From contig JADFNO010000010.1 in assembly GCA_022563315.1 (NCBI GenBank), positions 1 to 42,264 on the forward strand: DNA of 42,264 nucleotides, in the 5' to 3' direction. Numbering within the stretch: position 1 is the stretch's first letter; each line of letters starts with the position of its first letter. The position numbers and the translations under genes are program-made. The notes beneath the pieces were generated by a model. That model did not search any database. It had not been told where the DNA came from and saw only the letters and a list, made by a program, of their open reading frames with translations. The stretch comes from Planctomycetota bacterium (GTDB taxonomy: Bacteria; Planctomycetota; Phycisphaerae; Phycisphaerales; SM1A02). Of the stretch, positions 1-8,977 are shown piece by piece.

Positions 1-2
1 CC

Positions 3-959
3 GCTTCTTCAGGCATTCTCGACGCCCTCAACGTCCCCCCCGATGGCTCAATCATTCGGGCCGGCGGCATCGACACGTTCGGCCAGCCCGGGTGGGTGCG
101 TGCCTACGACACTGCCGACGGAGCGTTCCTGTGGCAACTCGATCTCCCCACCGAAGCCGGGATCGAGCAGTACGTCTGTTCGCAGCAGCCGACGTTCACA
201 CCCGACAGCCAGACTGCCTACGTCACCACATGTTTCCTGGGCAACGTGAACAGCTACGTTTACGCCATCGACCTTTCCCTCGACCTAGATAGTGACGGCG
301 ACGGCATTCCCGACATCAAGGACAACTGTCCGAATGTGTTCAATCCCGACCAAGCCGACGGCGACGGCGACGGAATAGGCGACGCCTGCGACGATATTTC
401 CGATTCCTGTACCGCAGCCATCGGACTCTGCCCGGGCACCGTTATGGGAACCACCCTTGGTGCGACCAATGATGGATCATCCAGCTGCAACGACTTCCCG
501 AACTTGAATAAGGATGTCTGGTACGCCTATACACCAGCCACCGACGGCATCGTGACCATCGACACCTGCGACACGCCCGGACTCAGCACGATCGTGTCTG
601 TTCACACCGGATGCCCCGGCACGATCGAGAACGAGGTGGTCTGTGACGGCACCACTTGCTCAGGCACCTGGGGCGTGGTTTCGTTCAATGCCACCGCCGG
701 CCAAACCTATCTGATCCGCTTGACCGGATGGTCCTCCAGCGAAGGCGATTTCACGCTTACGCTGGAGGGGCCGGAGTGCGACACCGGAGGGATCCCCGGC
801 GATCTGGACGGCGACGGACACGTCGGCGTGAAAGACCTGCTGATTCTGCTCGGCGACTGGGGACCGTGCCCACCCAAAGGTGATTGTCCAGCCGATCTGG
901 ACGGTGACGGCTCCGTCGGCGTGAAAGACCTGCTCATTCTGCTTGGGAACTGGGGCTGA
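3..959 (+). CDS. Exported PQQ-like/TSP3/dockerin-like repeat protein (5' end outside window)
   Basis: The reading frame is open from the left edge, so the N-terminus is missing. The first ~90 residues look like blades of a PQQ-type beta-propeller ([29 protein letters not shown]). A calcium-binding thrombospondin type 3 stretch follows, with [29 protein letters not shown] and DACD. Next comes a ~120-residue beta-rich domain with paired Cys ([29 protein letters not shown]) that resembles a pre-peptidase C-terminal or jelly-roll fold. The last 53 residues are a double dockerin-like module ([24 protein letters not shown]). These parts indicate a secreted or surface protein, with the module probably serving in attachment or sorting. 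The substrate is unknown. Two more proteins downstream carry the same tail. Confidence 0.8.
   Translation, partial: ASSGILDALNVPPDGSIIRAGGIDTFGQPGWVRAYDTADGAFLWQLDLPTEAGIEQYVCSQQPTFTPDSQTAYVTTCFLGNVNSYVYAIDLSLDLDSDGDGIPDIKDNCPNVFNPDQADGDGDGIGDACDDISDSCTAAIGLCPGTVMGTTLGATNDGSSSCNDFPNLNKDVWYAYTPATDGIVTIDTCDTPGLSTIVSVHTGCPGTIENEVVCDGTTCSGTWGVVSFNATAGQTYLIRLTGWSSSEGDFTLTLEGPECDTGGIPGDLDGDGHVGVKDLLILLGDWGPCPPKGDCPADLDGDGSVGVKDLLILLGNWG
798..959 (+). repeat. Dockerin-like C-terminal module, copy 1
   Basis: This 162-bp 3' end encodes 53 residues plus stop. It contains two Ca-loop motifs of the form DxDGDGxVGVKD, each followed by LLILLGxWG, joined by a linker with two Cys (PCPPKGDCP). It is nearly identical at DNA and protein level to 3636-3797 and 5895-6056. 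Dockerin-like tails are common on exported planctomycete proteins. Confidence 0.85.
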
Positions 960-1027
960 GTGATCGAATCTTGTGATCTCCCTTATGAAGAAAAGCAGTC
1001 GTCTTCAGCTCTCTTGGAGGAATCGAA

Positions 1028-1199
1028 ATGTCATATAGGGCGAGTCGTCGAACGACTATCACACTCTGCGGATTGCTTCTCGCCTTGATCAACTTGGGCA
1101 GCGCTACCGCGCAGACGCAAGGTACTGAACGAGTACGGTGGCAATTCCAGATGGATTCGGACTTTGCCGGCTGGTTCATCACCGTGGCCCCCGACACAA
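1028..1199 (+). pseudogene. Truncated 5' remnant of an exported PQQ-like protein gene
   Basis: An ATG at 1028 follows a strong ribosome-binding site (TTGGAGGA, 7-10 nt upstream). It opens a good signal peptide (MSYRASRRTTITLCGLLLAL, then INLGSATAQ). The mature start, VRWQFQMDSDFAGWFITVAP, is what a PQQ/beta-propeller protein would be expected to begin with. After about residue 57 the frame loses that character and runs into the start of the next gene, ending at 1462 inside its coding sequence. The next gene has its own ribosome-binding site. I read this as the leader and first blade of a paralogue of the partial gene at 3-959 whose body has been deleted. A short expressed peptide cannot be excluded. 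The end coordinate is where recognisable sequence fades, not an exact breakpoint. Confidence 0.55.
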
Positions 1200-1283
1200 C
1201 TTGGAGACCACTGCTGGATGTGAACCGTAACGAACGATTTCCCGCGCGCCCGTCACGCGGCGCACAGTCAAAGGAGTTCAACG

Positions 1284-3797
1284 ATGTTTCTTCGGATCAA
1301 CACAATAATCTTTTCGTTACTGGCCATGACGGCATTCAATGGGGCAATAGCGCTTGCCCAGGAAAACGACCCGCTCTTCGATGCCGCCTGGCGGTCGTTC
1401 GACACGGGCGACTTTCCCACGTATCTCCCCGAGTTCTTCGACGTGGGCGACATCGACGATGACGGCGATCTCGACGTCGTTGCTTCCCGTTACATGTTCA
1501 GTGGGGCGGGAATCTCCGTCTTGCGAAGCAATGGCGACGGCACGTTTGCCCAGGAGGAGATCTACGAACTCAGCTGGGACAATTCTATGGGCGAGGTCGT
1601 GCTCGCTGATTTCGACATGGATGGCGACCTCGATGCGATCGGCTCCGTCGTTGGGAATGCCGGAACCGGAACGAGAATCGCGGTGTGGCGCAACAACGGC
1701 GACGGCACCTACGCGCCTCACATCTTCTTCACGACAGGTGAAGGACCGATCGGTCTTGTTGTCGGCGACTTCACCGGCGATGGTTTCCTCGATGTTGTCA
1801 CGGCAAACCTCGGGCTCTGGACGGGAGACTCGGTCTCGCTGCTCAGGCACAACGGGCAGACCGGCAATCAGGCAGGGTTCCTCGCCCCGGTTCTCACTGA
1901 CGTGGGCGAAAATCCACAGCGCCTCGCCGCAGGGGATATCGACGGCGACGGCGATCTCGATCTCGTCGTCGGTCGTGCCGCTATAGGTGGTGTTGGAGCC
2001 AACGGGATAAACATCCTCACCAACGACGGTTCGGGGAATTTCTCGGTCGGAGCGCCATTCGTGGCCGTTCCCGGCGCGTTTCGCGCCTCTTCAGCGGTCG
2101 TGCTTGCAGATCTCGACAATGACGGCGATCTTGATCTGATCACCGGCGGGGCTGATGACGACAATTCCATTGACGTCGGCCAGATTGCAATTCGTCGCAA
2201 CGACGGCGCGGGAACGTTCGGAGTGCCGGAGGTGCTCGATCTCGTCGAAAGGACGTGGACTCCTCACTCAATCAACGTGGCTGATCTGAACGAGGATGGT
2301 TGGCTGGACATCTTCGTTTCCAATCCGACCGGCAGGAATTTCGACGGGTGGAGCGTCCTCATGTCCGACTCAATTGGCGGATACCAGGCGCCACTGTTCT
2401 TCGATGGCGCCAAAAAGACGTCCGATCTCGCCGCGTTCGACGTGGACGCCGACGGCGATCTCGACGTCGTCACTGTCGGCAAAGATTCGTCGGTCATCAC
2501 GGTGCATAAGAACCTGGGCGGGGGCGCGTTCTTCGTTCCCACGGTCTGGCACCTCGACCCGATGATTACTGACATGGACTACGGCGACCTCGACAACGAC
2601 GGCGATATCGACCTGGTCGCGACGAACGGCCAGATATTCACCTTGCTGAACAACGGCGACGGGACGTTCCCACCGCCCGTCTGGTACTCCCCGCCGATGT
2701 GTATAGGCGAGATCAGGCTGCGCGACATGAACAACGATGGATTCCCCGATCTGCTGATGGCAAGTGCCCCCATGTGTCCGCCTTACAATTTTGCGGTGAG
2801 TCTGAGCAACGGCGACGGCACGTTTGCGCCAGGCGTCATTACATTCGTCGGCGCCTGCCAGGGTGGTCAGATTGACGCGTTCGACCTCGACAACGACGGC
2901 GATCTCGACGTCGTGCTGACCGAACCGGCCGATTGCGCCGGGGGAACCGGCCGCCGCATCTTTATTGCTCGCAACAACGGGAATGGGACTTCGTTCACAC
3001 TCGTGACGCCGATCCGACCAGATGGACTCCCATGGCGCATTGGCGGTGCGGACCTCGACCACGATGGCAACATCGATCTCGTTACCATAGCCTCGGTCGG
3101 AATGACGGTCTTTGCGGGCAACGGCAACCTGTCGTTCGCAGCGCCCTTAGTGGTGGGCGAAGGCGGCGTGTTCGATTTCGTTCTCGCCGATCTCAATCTT
3201 GATGGAAACCAGGATCTCTGCCTGCTCCTACAGGAGATGAATGGCTTCCACCAAACTGTCTTCGTAGGCACGCAGCTCGGCAACGGCGATCTGTCGTTTG
3301 GATCCAGGAATGTCTATGCCGGTCCAAACGGCGCCGAGACGGCTTTTCGAATTTCCAACGAGATCGAGGCCGCCGACGTCAACGGCGACGGGTTTGCCGA
3401 CATTATCCTGAGCAACAACGCGTCCAAGGACGTGTCGATCTTCCTCGGCAACAATGACGGCACGCTCCAGCCGCAGGACCGCTACGGCATGGGCTGGCGG
3501 ACGTCTAATGCCCTCGCCGCCGACTTTACCGGCGACGGGATCGTGGACATCGCCGCTGTGGTCGGTCTGCCCCCCTCCAATCTTAGCGACGGGGTGGTCG
3601 TGATCGCGGGTCGGCAGGGATCGGACGGCATCCCCGGCGATCTGGACGGTGATGGACACGTCGGCGTGAAAGACCTGCTGATTCTGCTCGGCGCCTGGGG
3701 ACCATGCCCGCCGAAGGGTGATTGTCCTGCCGATTTGGACGGTGACGGCTCCGTCGGCGTGAAAGACCTGCTCATTCTTCTCGGCAACTGGGGGTGA
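1284..3797 (+). CDS. Exported FG-GAP/VCBS repeat protein with dockerin-like tail
   Basis: The start ATG at 1284 follows AAAGGAG with 8-nt spacing. Residues 1-25 are a signal peptide (MFLRINTIIFSLLAMTAFNG, cleavage near ALAQ). The body consists of about ten FG-GAP/VCBS units. Each has a calcium-loop motif such as DIDDDGDLDVV, DFDMDGDLDAI, DIDGDGDLDLV or DLDNDGDIDLV, followed by a short NNGDGTF strand, and together they should form integrin-like beta-propellers. Such proteins are extracellular and bind Ca; ligands are usually unknown. The last 53 residues are the double dockerin-like module shared with both neighbours. Its 5' end overlaps the out-of-frame tail of the remnant at 1028. The three + strand genes look like a family of co-sorted surface proteins, not a metabolic operon. 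Confidence 0.85.
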   Translation: MFLRINTIIFSLLAMTAFNGAIALAQENDPLFDAAWRSFDTGDFPTYLPEFFDVGDIDDDGDLDVVASRYMFSGAGISVLRSNGDGTFAQEEIYELSWDNSMGEVVLADFDMDGDLDAIGSVVGNAGTGTRIAVWRNNGDGTYAPHIFFTTGEGPIGLVVGDFTGDGFLDVVTANLGLWTGDSVSLLRHNGQTGNQAGFLAPVLTDVGENPQRLAAGDIDGDGDLDLVVGRAAIGGVGANGINILTNDGSGNFSVGAPFVAVPGAFRASSAVVLADLDNDGDLDLITGGADDDNSIDVGQIAIRRNDGAGTFGVPEVLDLVERTWTPHSINVADLNEDGWLDIFVSNPTGRNFDGWSVLMSDSIGGYQAPLFFDGAKKTSDLAAFDVDADGDLDVVTVGKDSSVITVHKNLGGGAFFVPTVWHLDPMITDMDYGDLDNDGDIDLVATNGQIFTLLNNGDGTFPPPVWYSPPMCIGEIRLRDMNNDGFPDLLMASAPMCPPYNFAVSLSNGDGTFAPGVITFVGACQGGQIDAFDLDNDGDLDVVLTEPADCAGGTGRRIFIARNNGNGTSFTLVTPIRPDGLPWRIGGADLDHDGNIDLVTIASVGMTVFAGNGNLSFAAPLVVGEGGVFDFVLADLNLDGNQDLCLLLQEMNGFHQTVFVGTQLGNGDLSFGSRNVYAGPNGAETAFRISNEIEAADVNGDGFADIILSNNASKDVSIFLGNNDGTLQPQDRYGMGWRTSNALAADFTGDGIVDIAAVVGLPPSNLSDGVVVIAGRQGSDGIPGDLDGDGHVGVKDLLILLGAWGPCPPKGDCPADLDGDGSVGVKDLLILLGNWG
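3636..3797 (+). repeat. Dockerin-like C-terminal module, copy 2
   Basis: Second copy of the 162-bp module. Compared with copy 1 it has GAW in place of GDW after the first loop, plus a handful of mostly synonymous base changes. It includes both Ca-loop motifs and the PCPPKGDCP linker. Confidence 0.85.
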
Positions 3798-3896
3798 TTC
3801 ACGAAATCATGAACCCGATGCGCATGATCGCGCTCAACCACCTTGACCACACTGGCCAGAAACACGGCCTCCGATTCCAAAATGAGAAACTGCGAA

Positions 3897-6056
3897 ATGA
3901 ATACCACCCCCAATAATCTGAAGTTGACTCTTCCGCTAGCCGCCCTCTCACTGGTTGCGGTGATCAGCATTGCCCATGCCGAAGGCGACTGGGTACGACA
4001 GAGTCCCGTCCCTTACGCGTTCAGTGAGATGCAAACCTTCGAGTCGGTCGCATTCTTCACGCCGGACCGCGGTTTCATCTCCGGCTCGCAGAGTTTCCTG
4101 CTCGAGACGAACGATGGCGGGGAGACCTGGAGCCGCCACGACATTCCAAGCAGCTTTGACCTGAGCAAGCTGTTCTTCTTTGATGACATACACGGATGGA
4201 TCATCGGTTCGGGCGGCGACGGATTTACCGGAAACTACCGCACAATCAACGGCGGGCAGACCTGGCAGCCCATGACCGACCTCATCGGGACGTTCGACCA
4301 AATCGAGTTTCTCACGCCGACGTTCGGATGGACGCAGAGCAACGGCTCGGCTGCGGCAACGACCGACGGTGGACAGAGTTGGAATTACTTCTTCCTGACC
4401 GATCCGCCGGTGTGGAACGACGCCATCGCTGAAGTCCACTTCGCCAATGAGCAGCTCGGACTCGGCGTGCATTTCGACAATACCGAGCTGTACCGAACAA
4501 CCAACGGCGGGCAGACGTGGAATGTGGTCACGACCGGCGGCGACCTCCGCCAGCCCCTGTTCCTCACTGAATCCGTCGCGCTGGTAACGAACCTGCTCGG
4601 TCAGCTCCAGCGCTCGACGGACGGCGGGCAGACCTGGAGCGACGTGAAAGGCCCGGCGTTCGGCTTTGAGGAGCTGCTCGCATTTACCGACCAGGTTGCG
4701 ATCGCCTGGAACACCAGCAGTGTCATTCGGACCGTCGACGGCGGCGTGAACTGGCAGCCCGTCGACTTTCCCTTCACTTTCATCTGGGACGTTCAGCAGC
4801 TCGACGACACGACGGCCGTTATACAGCTGCACCCCCTTGTATTCGCGGTCCCCTGGGCGGTGATCGTCACCACCGATGCGGGCGCGACCTGGAACAGCGC
4901 GTTCACTAGTGCTACGAATACCTTGGATTTCGTTCTAAGCGATGGGATGACGGGGTACGGCGTCGGCGCTTCCGGCCAGATTCTCAAAACTACCGACGGC
5001 GGTTCGAGTTGGGATTACCACTCGAGCGGCCTCAACCGGGACCTCGAAGACATCCACATGATCGACGAGCACCGCGGGGTCGCTGTCGGCGAGTCGATTC
5101 TCTACACCGAGGACGGGGAGAAGTGGATTCCGGCCGAGATACACGGGCCCGGCTCCACCCTGCGTGCGGTCACGCATTTCGGCGACACGTTCTACGCCGT
5201 GGGTGAGTTCGCGCTGTTCCAGAAGTCGACCGACGGCGGTCGCACCTGGTCGAGCGAGAACCTCTTTGGTGGCTTCTGGGACAACCTCTGGGACATCCAA
5301 TTCATCTCGGAGAACGAAGCCTGGTCCGTCGCAGTACCCGCGCGCATCATTCATACCACAGACGGCGGCGAGAACTGGGACCTTCAATTTGCGGATAACG
5401 GGTTTGGGCTGAGTTGTGTTCATTTCATCGACGACCAGCGCGGCTGGGTTGGCGGTCCCTCGGACGCCATCATGCGCACAACCGACGGTGGATTGTCGTG
5501 GACGGTTCACAACATTCCGAATCCACCGAACGGCCCCGACTCCAAGTGGGACATTCACTTCGTCGATGAGAATCTGGGATACCTTGTCGGTAACTTCGGC
5601 TACGTCGCCAAGACGCTCGACGGCGGCCTGAACTGGTTCAACGTTGATCTGCCCGTGGCCGACCACATCTCGGAGATGTATGTGCTCTCCGCCGACGAAC
5701 TGATCATCTCGTGCTTCAATGGAACCATTTATCGCACGCAAAACGGCGGAAAGACCTGGCAGCAGATCGTCACGGGATTCGAGAACGAGGATGTGTTTGT
5801 TTCCTTCTACGGTCTGGCTCGAACGCCGTCCGGACGGCTGTATGTCGCAGGCGACCGCGGGCACCTCTTCGCTCAGTCCGCGCCGCAGATTCTCGGGGAC
5901 CTCGACGGCGATGGCGTCGTCGGCGTCAAGGACCTGCTTATCCTTCTGGGTGACTGGGGACCGTGCCCGCCGAAGGAAGATTGTCCAGCCGATCTGGACG
6001 GTGACGGCTCCGTCGGTGTCAAGGACCTGCTCATTCTCCTCGGCAACTGGGGATAA
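3897..6056 (+). CDS. Exported YCF48/BNR-repeat protein with dockerin-like tail
   Basis: In-frame starts exist at 3843 (TTG), 3882 and 3897. I chose 3897 because it gives a clean signal peptide: MNTTPNNLKLTLPLAALSLV, then AVISIAHA, then EGDW. The protein is then ~719 aa. The body repeats the YCF48/BNR motif T-x-DGG-x-T/S-W more than ten times (TNDGGETWSR, TTDGGQSWNY, TTNGGQTWNV, STDGGQTWSD, TLDGGLNWFN and others). Interspersed strands of the type HFIDDQRGWVGG complete what should be one or two beta-propellers. YCF48 (Hcf136) assists photosystem II assembly in phototrophs, but in heterotrophic planctomycetes the fold is used in diverse exported proteins, so no photosynthetic role is implied. 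It ends in the dockerin-like double repeat. Confidence 0.82.
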   Translation: MNTTPNNLKLTLPLAALSLVAVISIAHAEGDWVRQSPVPYAFSEMQTFESVAFFTPDRGFISGSQSFLLETNDGGETWSRHDIPSSFDLSKLFFFDDIHGWIIGSGGDGFTGNYRTINGGQTWQPMTDLIGTFDQIEFLTPTFGWTQSNGSAAATTDGGQSWNYFFLTDPPVWNDAIAEVHFANEQLGLGVHFDNTELYRTTNGGQTWNVVTTGGDLRQPLFLTESVALVTNLLGQLQRSTDGGQTWSDVKGPAFGFEELLAFTDQVAIAWNTSSVIRTVDGGVNWQPVDFPFTFIWDVQQLDDTTAVIQLHPLVFAVPWAVIVTTDAGATWNSAFTSATNTLDFVLSDGMTGYGVGASGQILKTTDGGSSWDYHSSGLNRDLEDIHMIDEHRGVAVGESILYTEDGEKWIPAEIHGPGSTLRAVTHFGDTFYAVGEFALFQKSTDGGRTWSSENLFGGFWDNLWDIQFISENEAWSVAVPARIIHTTDGGENWDLQFADNGFGLSCVHFIDDQRGWVGGPSDAIMRTTDGGLSWTVHNIPNPPNGPDSKWDIHFVDENLGYLVGNFGYVAKTLDGGLNWFNVDLPVADHISEMYVLSADELIISCFNGTIYRTQNGGKTWQQIVTGFENEDVFVSFYGLARTPSGRLYVAGDRGHLFAQSAPQILGDLDGDGVVGVKDLLILLGDWGPCPPKEDCPADLDGDGSVGVKDLLILLGNWG
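5895..6056 (+). repeat. Dockerin-like C-terminal module, copy 3
   Basis: Third copy of the module. Its first half differs most (DLDGDGVVGVKD, and PPKEDCP in the linker). The second half matches copies 1 and 2 except for a few synonymous changes. Confidence 0.85.
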
Positions 6057-6074
6057 GTACGGATCGAGTCGTTC

Positions 6075-6719
6075 TTAGCCCGTAAACTTCTCGATGAACC
6101 ATGTGCCGGCTTCCTGGGCGACCTGCTCCAGTGTGCCGGGCTCTTCGAACAGGTGGGTTGCACCGTCTACGACCACAAGCCGGCTTTGACAGGTCAACTT
6201 GCGCTGAGCGCCGCGATTGAGGTCAAGCACCGCGGAATCGAGTGATCCGACGATCAGCAGCGTCGGCGCGGTGACCTGCGGCAGCGCCGCGCCGGCCAGG
6301 TCCGGTCGTCCGCCGCGTGACACCACGGCGGCCACGGTGTCGCGGAGTTGGGCCGCGGCAACGAGCGCGGCGGCTGCACCCGTGCTCGCCCCGAAATAGC
6401 CGATCGGAAGCTCGCGCGCGTCATCTTGGAGCTTCAGCCATTGCGTCGCGCTAACGACACGACTCCCCAGCAACTCGATATCAAAGACGTTGCCTCGGTC
6501 CGCCGCTTCAGCGTCAGTCAGCAGATCAAAGAGCAACGTGCCGCAGCCGTGATCGACCAAGGCGTTCGCCACCGCGACATTGCGCGGACTGAGCCGGCTG
6601 CTGCCGCTGCCGTGGGCGAATACAACGACCCCTTTGCAGTTTTCGCCGATGGTGAGCGTTCCTGACAGGCTGAAATCGTCGATGGGAACAGACACCTCGG
6701 CGCCTGATGTGCTGCTCAT
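6075..6719 (-). CDS. Dienelactone-hydrolase-like alpha/beta hydrolase
   Basis: The start ATG (6717-6719) has AAAGGAG 8-9 nt upstream; the frame stays open further upstream but only as a shadow of rtcB. The product is 214 aa, of usual size for this family. Visible features are the oxyanion-region HGSGSSRLSPRN (~36-47), the nucleophile elbow GASTG with Ser112, a probable Asp161 in IVGSLDSAV, and His189 in GATHLF, so the Ser-Asp-His triad is complete. There is no signal peptide, so it should be cytoplasmic. It lies 58 nt downstream of rtcB on the same strand. Homologues are often found fused to or beside phosphoribosyltransferases, and in some genomes near rtcB/archease genes. That link is from general knowledge, and the substrate is unknown. 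Confidence 0.75.
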   Translation of the reverse strand: MSSTSGAEVSVPIDDFSLSGTLTIGENCKGVVVFAHGSGSSRLSPRNVAVANALVDHGCGTLLFDLLTDAEAADRGNVFDIELLGSRVVSATQWLKLQDDARELPIGYFGASTGAAAALVAAAQLRDTVAAVVSRGGRPDLAGAALPQVTAPTLLIVGSLDSAVLDLNRGAQRKLTCQSRLVVVDGATHLFEEPGTLEQVAQEAGTWFIEKFTG

Positions 6720-6777
6720 CGATTCTTCTCCTTTGTAACTTGATCGATCAAATGAGGCCGCAAGTGCAGCCGAGCGC

Positions 6778-8241
6778 TTAGCCCTTGATGACCCCGATCG
6801 GCCGGAGGCGCGCAACCTTCGTGGACAATCCGGCCTTGTGCACGACGTCAACGACGAGGTCAACATCCTTGTACGCTTTGGGCTGCTCCTCGGCCAGCCC
6901 CTTCCAGCTTCGCGCGCGGACCACAATACCCTTCGCGAGCAGCTCCTGGTCGATGCGGCGTCCGCGTGCGTCCTTGGCGGCAGCGGTGCGGCTCATGGCT
7001 CGGCCGGCCCCGTGGCAGGTCGTCCCGAAGCTCCGCTCCATACTCCCGGGCGCGCCGGCCAAAATCCAACTCGCTCGCCCCATGTCGCCGGGAATGATCA
7101 CGGGCTGGCCGATCTCGCGGTACCGCTGGGGCAGCTCCGGGTGGCCGGGGGGAAAGGCCCGAGTGGCGCCCTTGCGATGCACGCAGACGGTCTTGACTTT
7201 CCCATCCACGCGATGTTGCTCGAACTTCGCGATGTTGTGGGCAATGTCGTACACCAATTGCATGTCCATATCCGACCACGATCGGCCGAAGACATCTTGG
7301 AATACTTCGCGCGTCTGCCACATCAGCAGTTGCCGATTGCAGAAGGCGAAGTTCGCCGCCGCCCGCATCGAACCAATGTAATGCTGACCCTCGGGACTGT
7401 TGATCGGAGCACAGGCGAGCTGACGATCAGGCAGCTCGATGCCGTGTACGGCCGGGACTGATCGGAACATCCGCAAGGCGTCGTCGCAAACCTGGTACCC
7501 GAGTCCGCGCGAGCCGGAATGGATAAGCACGCAGACCATGTCCTTCTCCAGCTCCATGGCGGCGGCGGCCCGCTCGTCGACGATCTGATCGACGACCTGA
7601 ACCTCCAGGAAATGGTTGCCGGCGCCGAGCGTTCCGCACTGATTCGCGCCTCGTTCCAATGCGCGATCGCTGACATTGGTTGGCAGAGCCTCGTCGATGC
7701 ACCCCCGCGCCTCGGTGCAATCCACATCGCGCTCGGTCGCCAGACCGCGCTGGTAAAGGAACCCCACGCCCTCGGCCAGTAGTTGTTGCAACTCACTCGG
7801 ACCGAAGTGGTACTTCCCCGAGCGTCCCACCCCGGTCGGGATGCGGCGAAACAGCGTCTCGACCAGGGTTTTGAGACGTGGTTGAACTTCATCAACGCGC
7901 AGATTGGTCCGCATCAGCCGCACACCACAGTTGATGTCGTACCCAACGCCCCCGGGCGAAACGACGCCGTCCTCCTCCGGATCAGTTGCGCAGACCCCGC
8001 CGATGCAGAACCCATACCCCCAGTGGATATCCGGCATGGCGAAGCTCGCCGTCTGGATACCCGGTAAAAAGGCCACGTTGGCGACTTGCTCCAGCGCTTG
8101 ATCACCCTTGATCTGCTCAATGAGCCGGTCGTCGGCGAATATCAGGCCGTCCACGCGCATGCCGGGCTTGTAGCGCTTGGGGATTCGCCAGCAGCAAGCA
8201 TCGACTTGTTCGAGCGGAATCGTGTTGGCAGCCGCCGGCAT
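6778..8241 (-). CDS. rtcB: RNA-splicing ligase RtcB
   Basis: RtcB joins RNA 2',3'-cyclic phosphate or 3'-phosphate ends to 5'-OH ends, using GTP and Mn, in tRNA splicing or RNA repair. I chose ATG 8241 (AGGAAG about 9 nt upstream), giving 487 aa, the usual family length. A TTG at 8277 directly after the archease stop would add 12 residues. Metal and catalytic motifs are intact: YDINCG (Asp102, Cys105), GAGNHFLEVQ, HSGSRGLGYQ, YDIAHNIAKFEQH, and CHGAGRAMSR carrying the guanylylated His. The C-terminus, KVARLRPIGVIKG, is typical. It follows archease closely on the same strand, so the two are probably co-transcribed and translationally linked. Confidence 0.95.
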   Translation of the reverse strand: MPAAANTIPLEQVDACCWRIPKRYKPGMRVDGLIFADDRLIEQIKGDQALEQVANVAFLPGIQTASFAMPDIHWGYGFCIGGVCATDPEEDGVVSPGGVGYDINCGVRLMRTNLRVDEVQPRLKTLVETLFRRIPTGVGRSGKYHFGPSELQQLLAEGVGFLYQRGLATERDVDCTEARGCIDEALPTNVSDRALERGANQCGTLGAGNHFLEVQVVDQIVDERAAAAMELEKDMVCVLIHSGSRGLGYQVCDDALRMFRSVPAVHGIELPDRQLACAPINSPEGQHYIGSMRAAANFAFCNRQLLMWQTREVFQDVFGRSWSDMDMQLVYDIAHNIAKFEQHRVDGKVKTVCVHRKGATRAFPPGHPELPQRYREIGQPVIIPGDMGRASWILAGAPGSMERSFGTTCHGAGRAMSRTAAAKDARGRRIDQELLAKGIVVRARSWKGLAEEQPKAYKDVDLVVDVVHKAGLSTKVARLRPIGVIKG

Positions 8242-8277
8242 GGTGTCTGACTTCCTATGGTTGCCCGCCGTGGTCAA

Positions 8278-8691
8278 TCAAATATCAACGATCACTTCGG
8301 CCATCCACCCGGGCCCGTCTCGATGAACCGTCAACCCATGATAGGTGATCGCTTTGACTTCGTGTTCGAGCCGATGCCTCGTCTCATCGACCGTCTCACC
8401 GCGTGCCGTCGCTTCCAGCTTGTGCTCGGCGTCGATCCGCACGTCAAACTCAACAAACAGAAGATGCTTTGTCTCGAAGACGAACAGCAATTCCGCGAGC
8501 CAGTCGACCAATAATTCGGTCGGGTTGTCCGCCTCCAGGCAGAAGGTGCATTGACGCCCCGGCCGAACGTCGTCCATATTCTCGACGATCAGAGAGAAGA
8601 GTCCTCGGGCGGCCTCCGCAAAGAGCCCGTTGAGATCAGCGGCTCTGATCCGCAGTCCGACGTCAGCAGTGTGATCGAACAACTCGAACAT
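8278..8691 (-). CDS. Archease, RtcB activator
   Basis: Archease is a small Ca/metal-binding chaperone that speeds RtcB guanylylation and allows multiple turnover. The chosen ATG at 8691 gives 137 aa, the normal size, beginning FELFDHTADVGLRIRA, the archease N-terminal signature; a GGGGAGAG-like ribosome-binding site lies just upstream. Also visible are the central LLVDWLAELLFVFETK and the C-terminal KAITYHGLTV and WMAEVIVDI, whose acidic residues form the metal site in the family. The frame extends upstream to 8835 without family similarity. The gene immediately precedes rtcB, a classic pairing. Confidence 0.93.
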   Translation of the reverse strand: MFELFDHTADVGLRIRAADLNGLFAEAARGLFSLIVENMDDVRPGRQCTFCLEADNPTELLVDWLAELLFVFETKHLLFVEFDVRIDAEHKLEATARGETVDETRHRLEHEVKAITYHGLTVHRDGPGWMAEVIVDI

Positions 8692-8977
8692 CAGGCGTTC
8701 TCTCCCCGCTACAGCGTAGACCGACGGCAGCCCGGTGTACACGGGCGCCGCCAAGGAGCATCTTTGCCGTCCTGAAGACGAACGCCACATCTTGGGAAGC
8801 GAGGTTTGCACCGATCGATACACGGGACAGGTCAATTGAGACCAGATCAGTACCCACCGTTCTCGCGGACTGGGTGAACGGTCGCTCTCGTCGTACTTCG
8901 TCAGGGGGCAGGGATACCGGCTTCGTGATGGGTAACTGTCACTCGTTATTCAGGGTCGAGGTGCGAGACACCGCAGA

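Noticed and set aside
2370-3062. Long minus-strand frame opposite the FG-GAP gene
   Set aside because: It mirrors the repeated GAC/GGC codons of the real gene, lacks a ribosome-binding site and shows no domain. Many similar antisense frames occur across this G+C-rich window.
3948-4832. 294-codon minus-strand frame opposite the YCF48-type gene
   Set aside because: It is a shadow of the repeats on the + strand, with no leader, domain or start signal.
3897-6056. Photosystem II assembly factor as the function of the YCF48-type gene
   Set aside because: Only the repeat fold matches. There is no photosynthetic context, and the protein has an exported dockerin-like tail.
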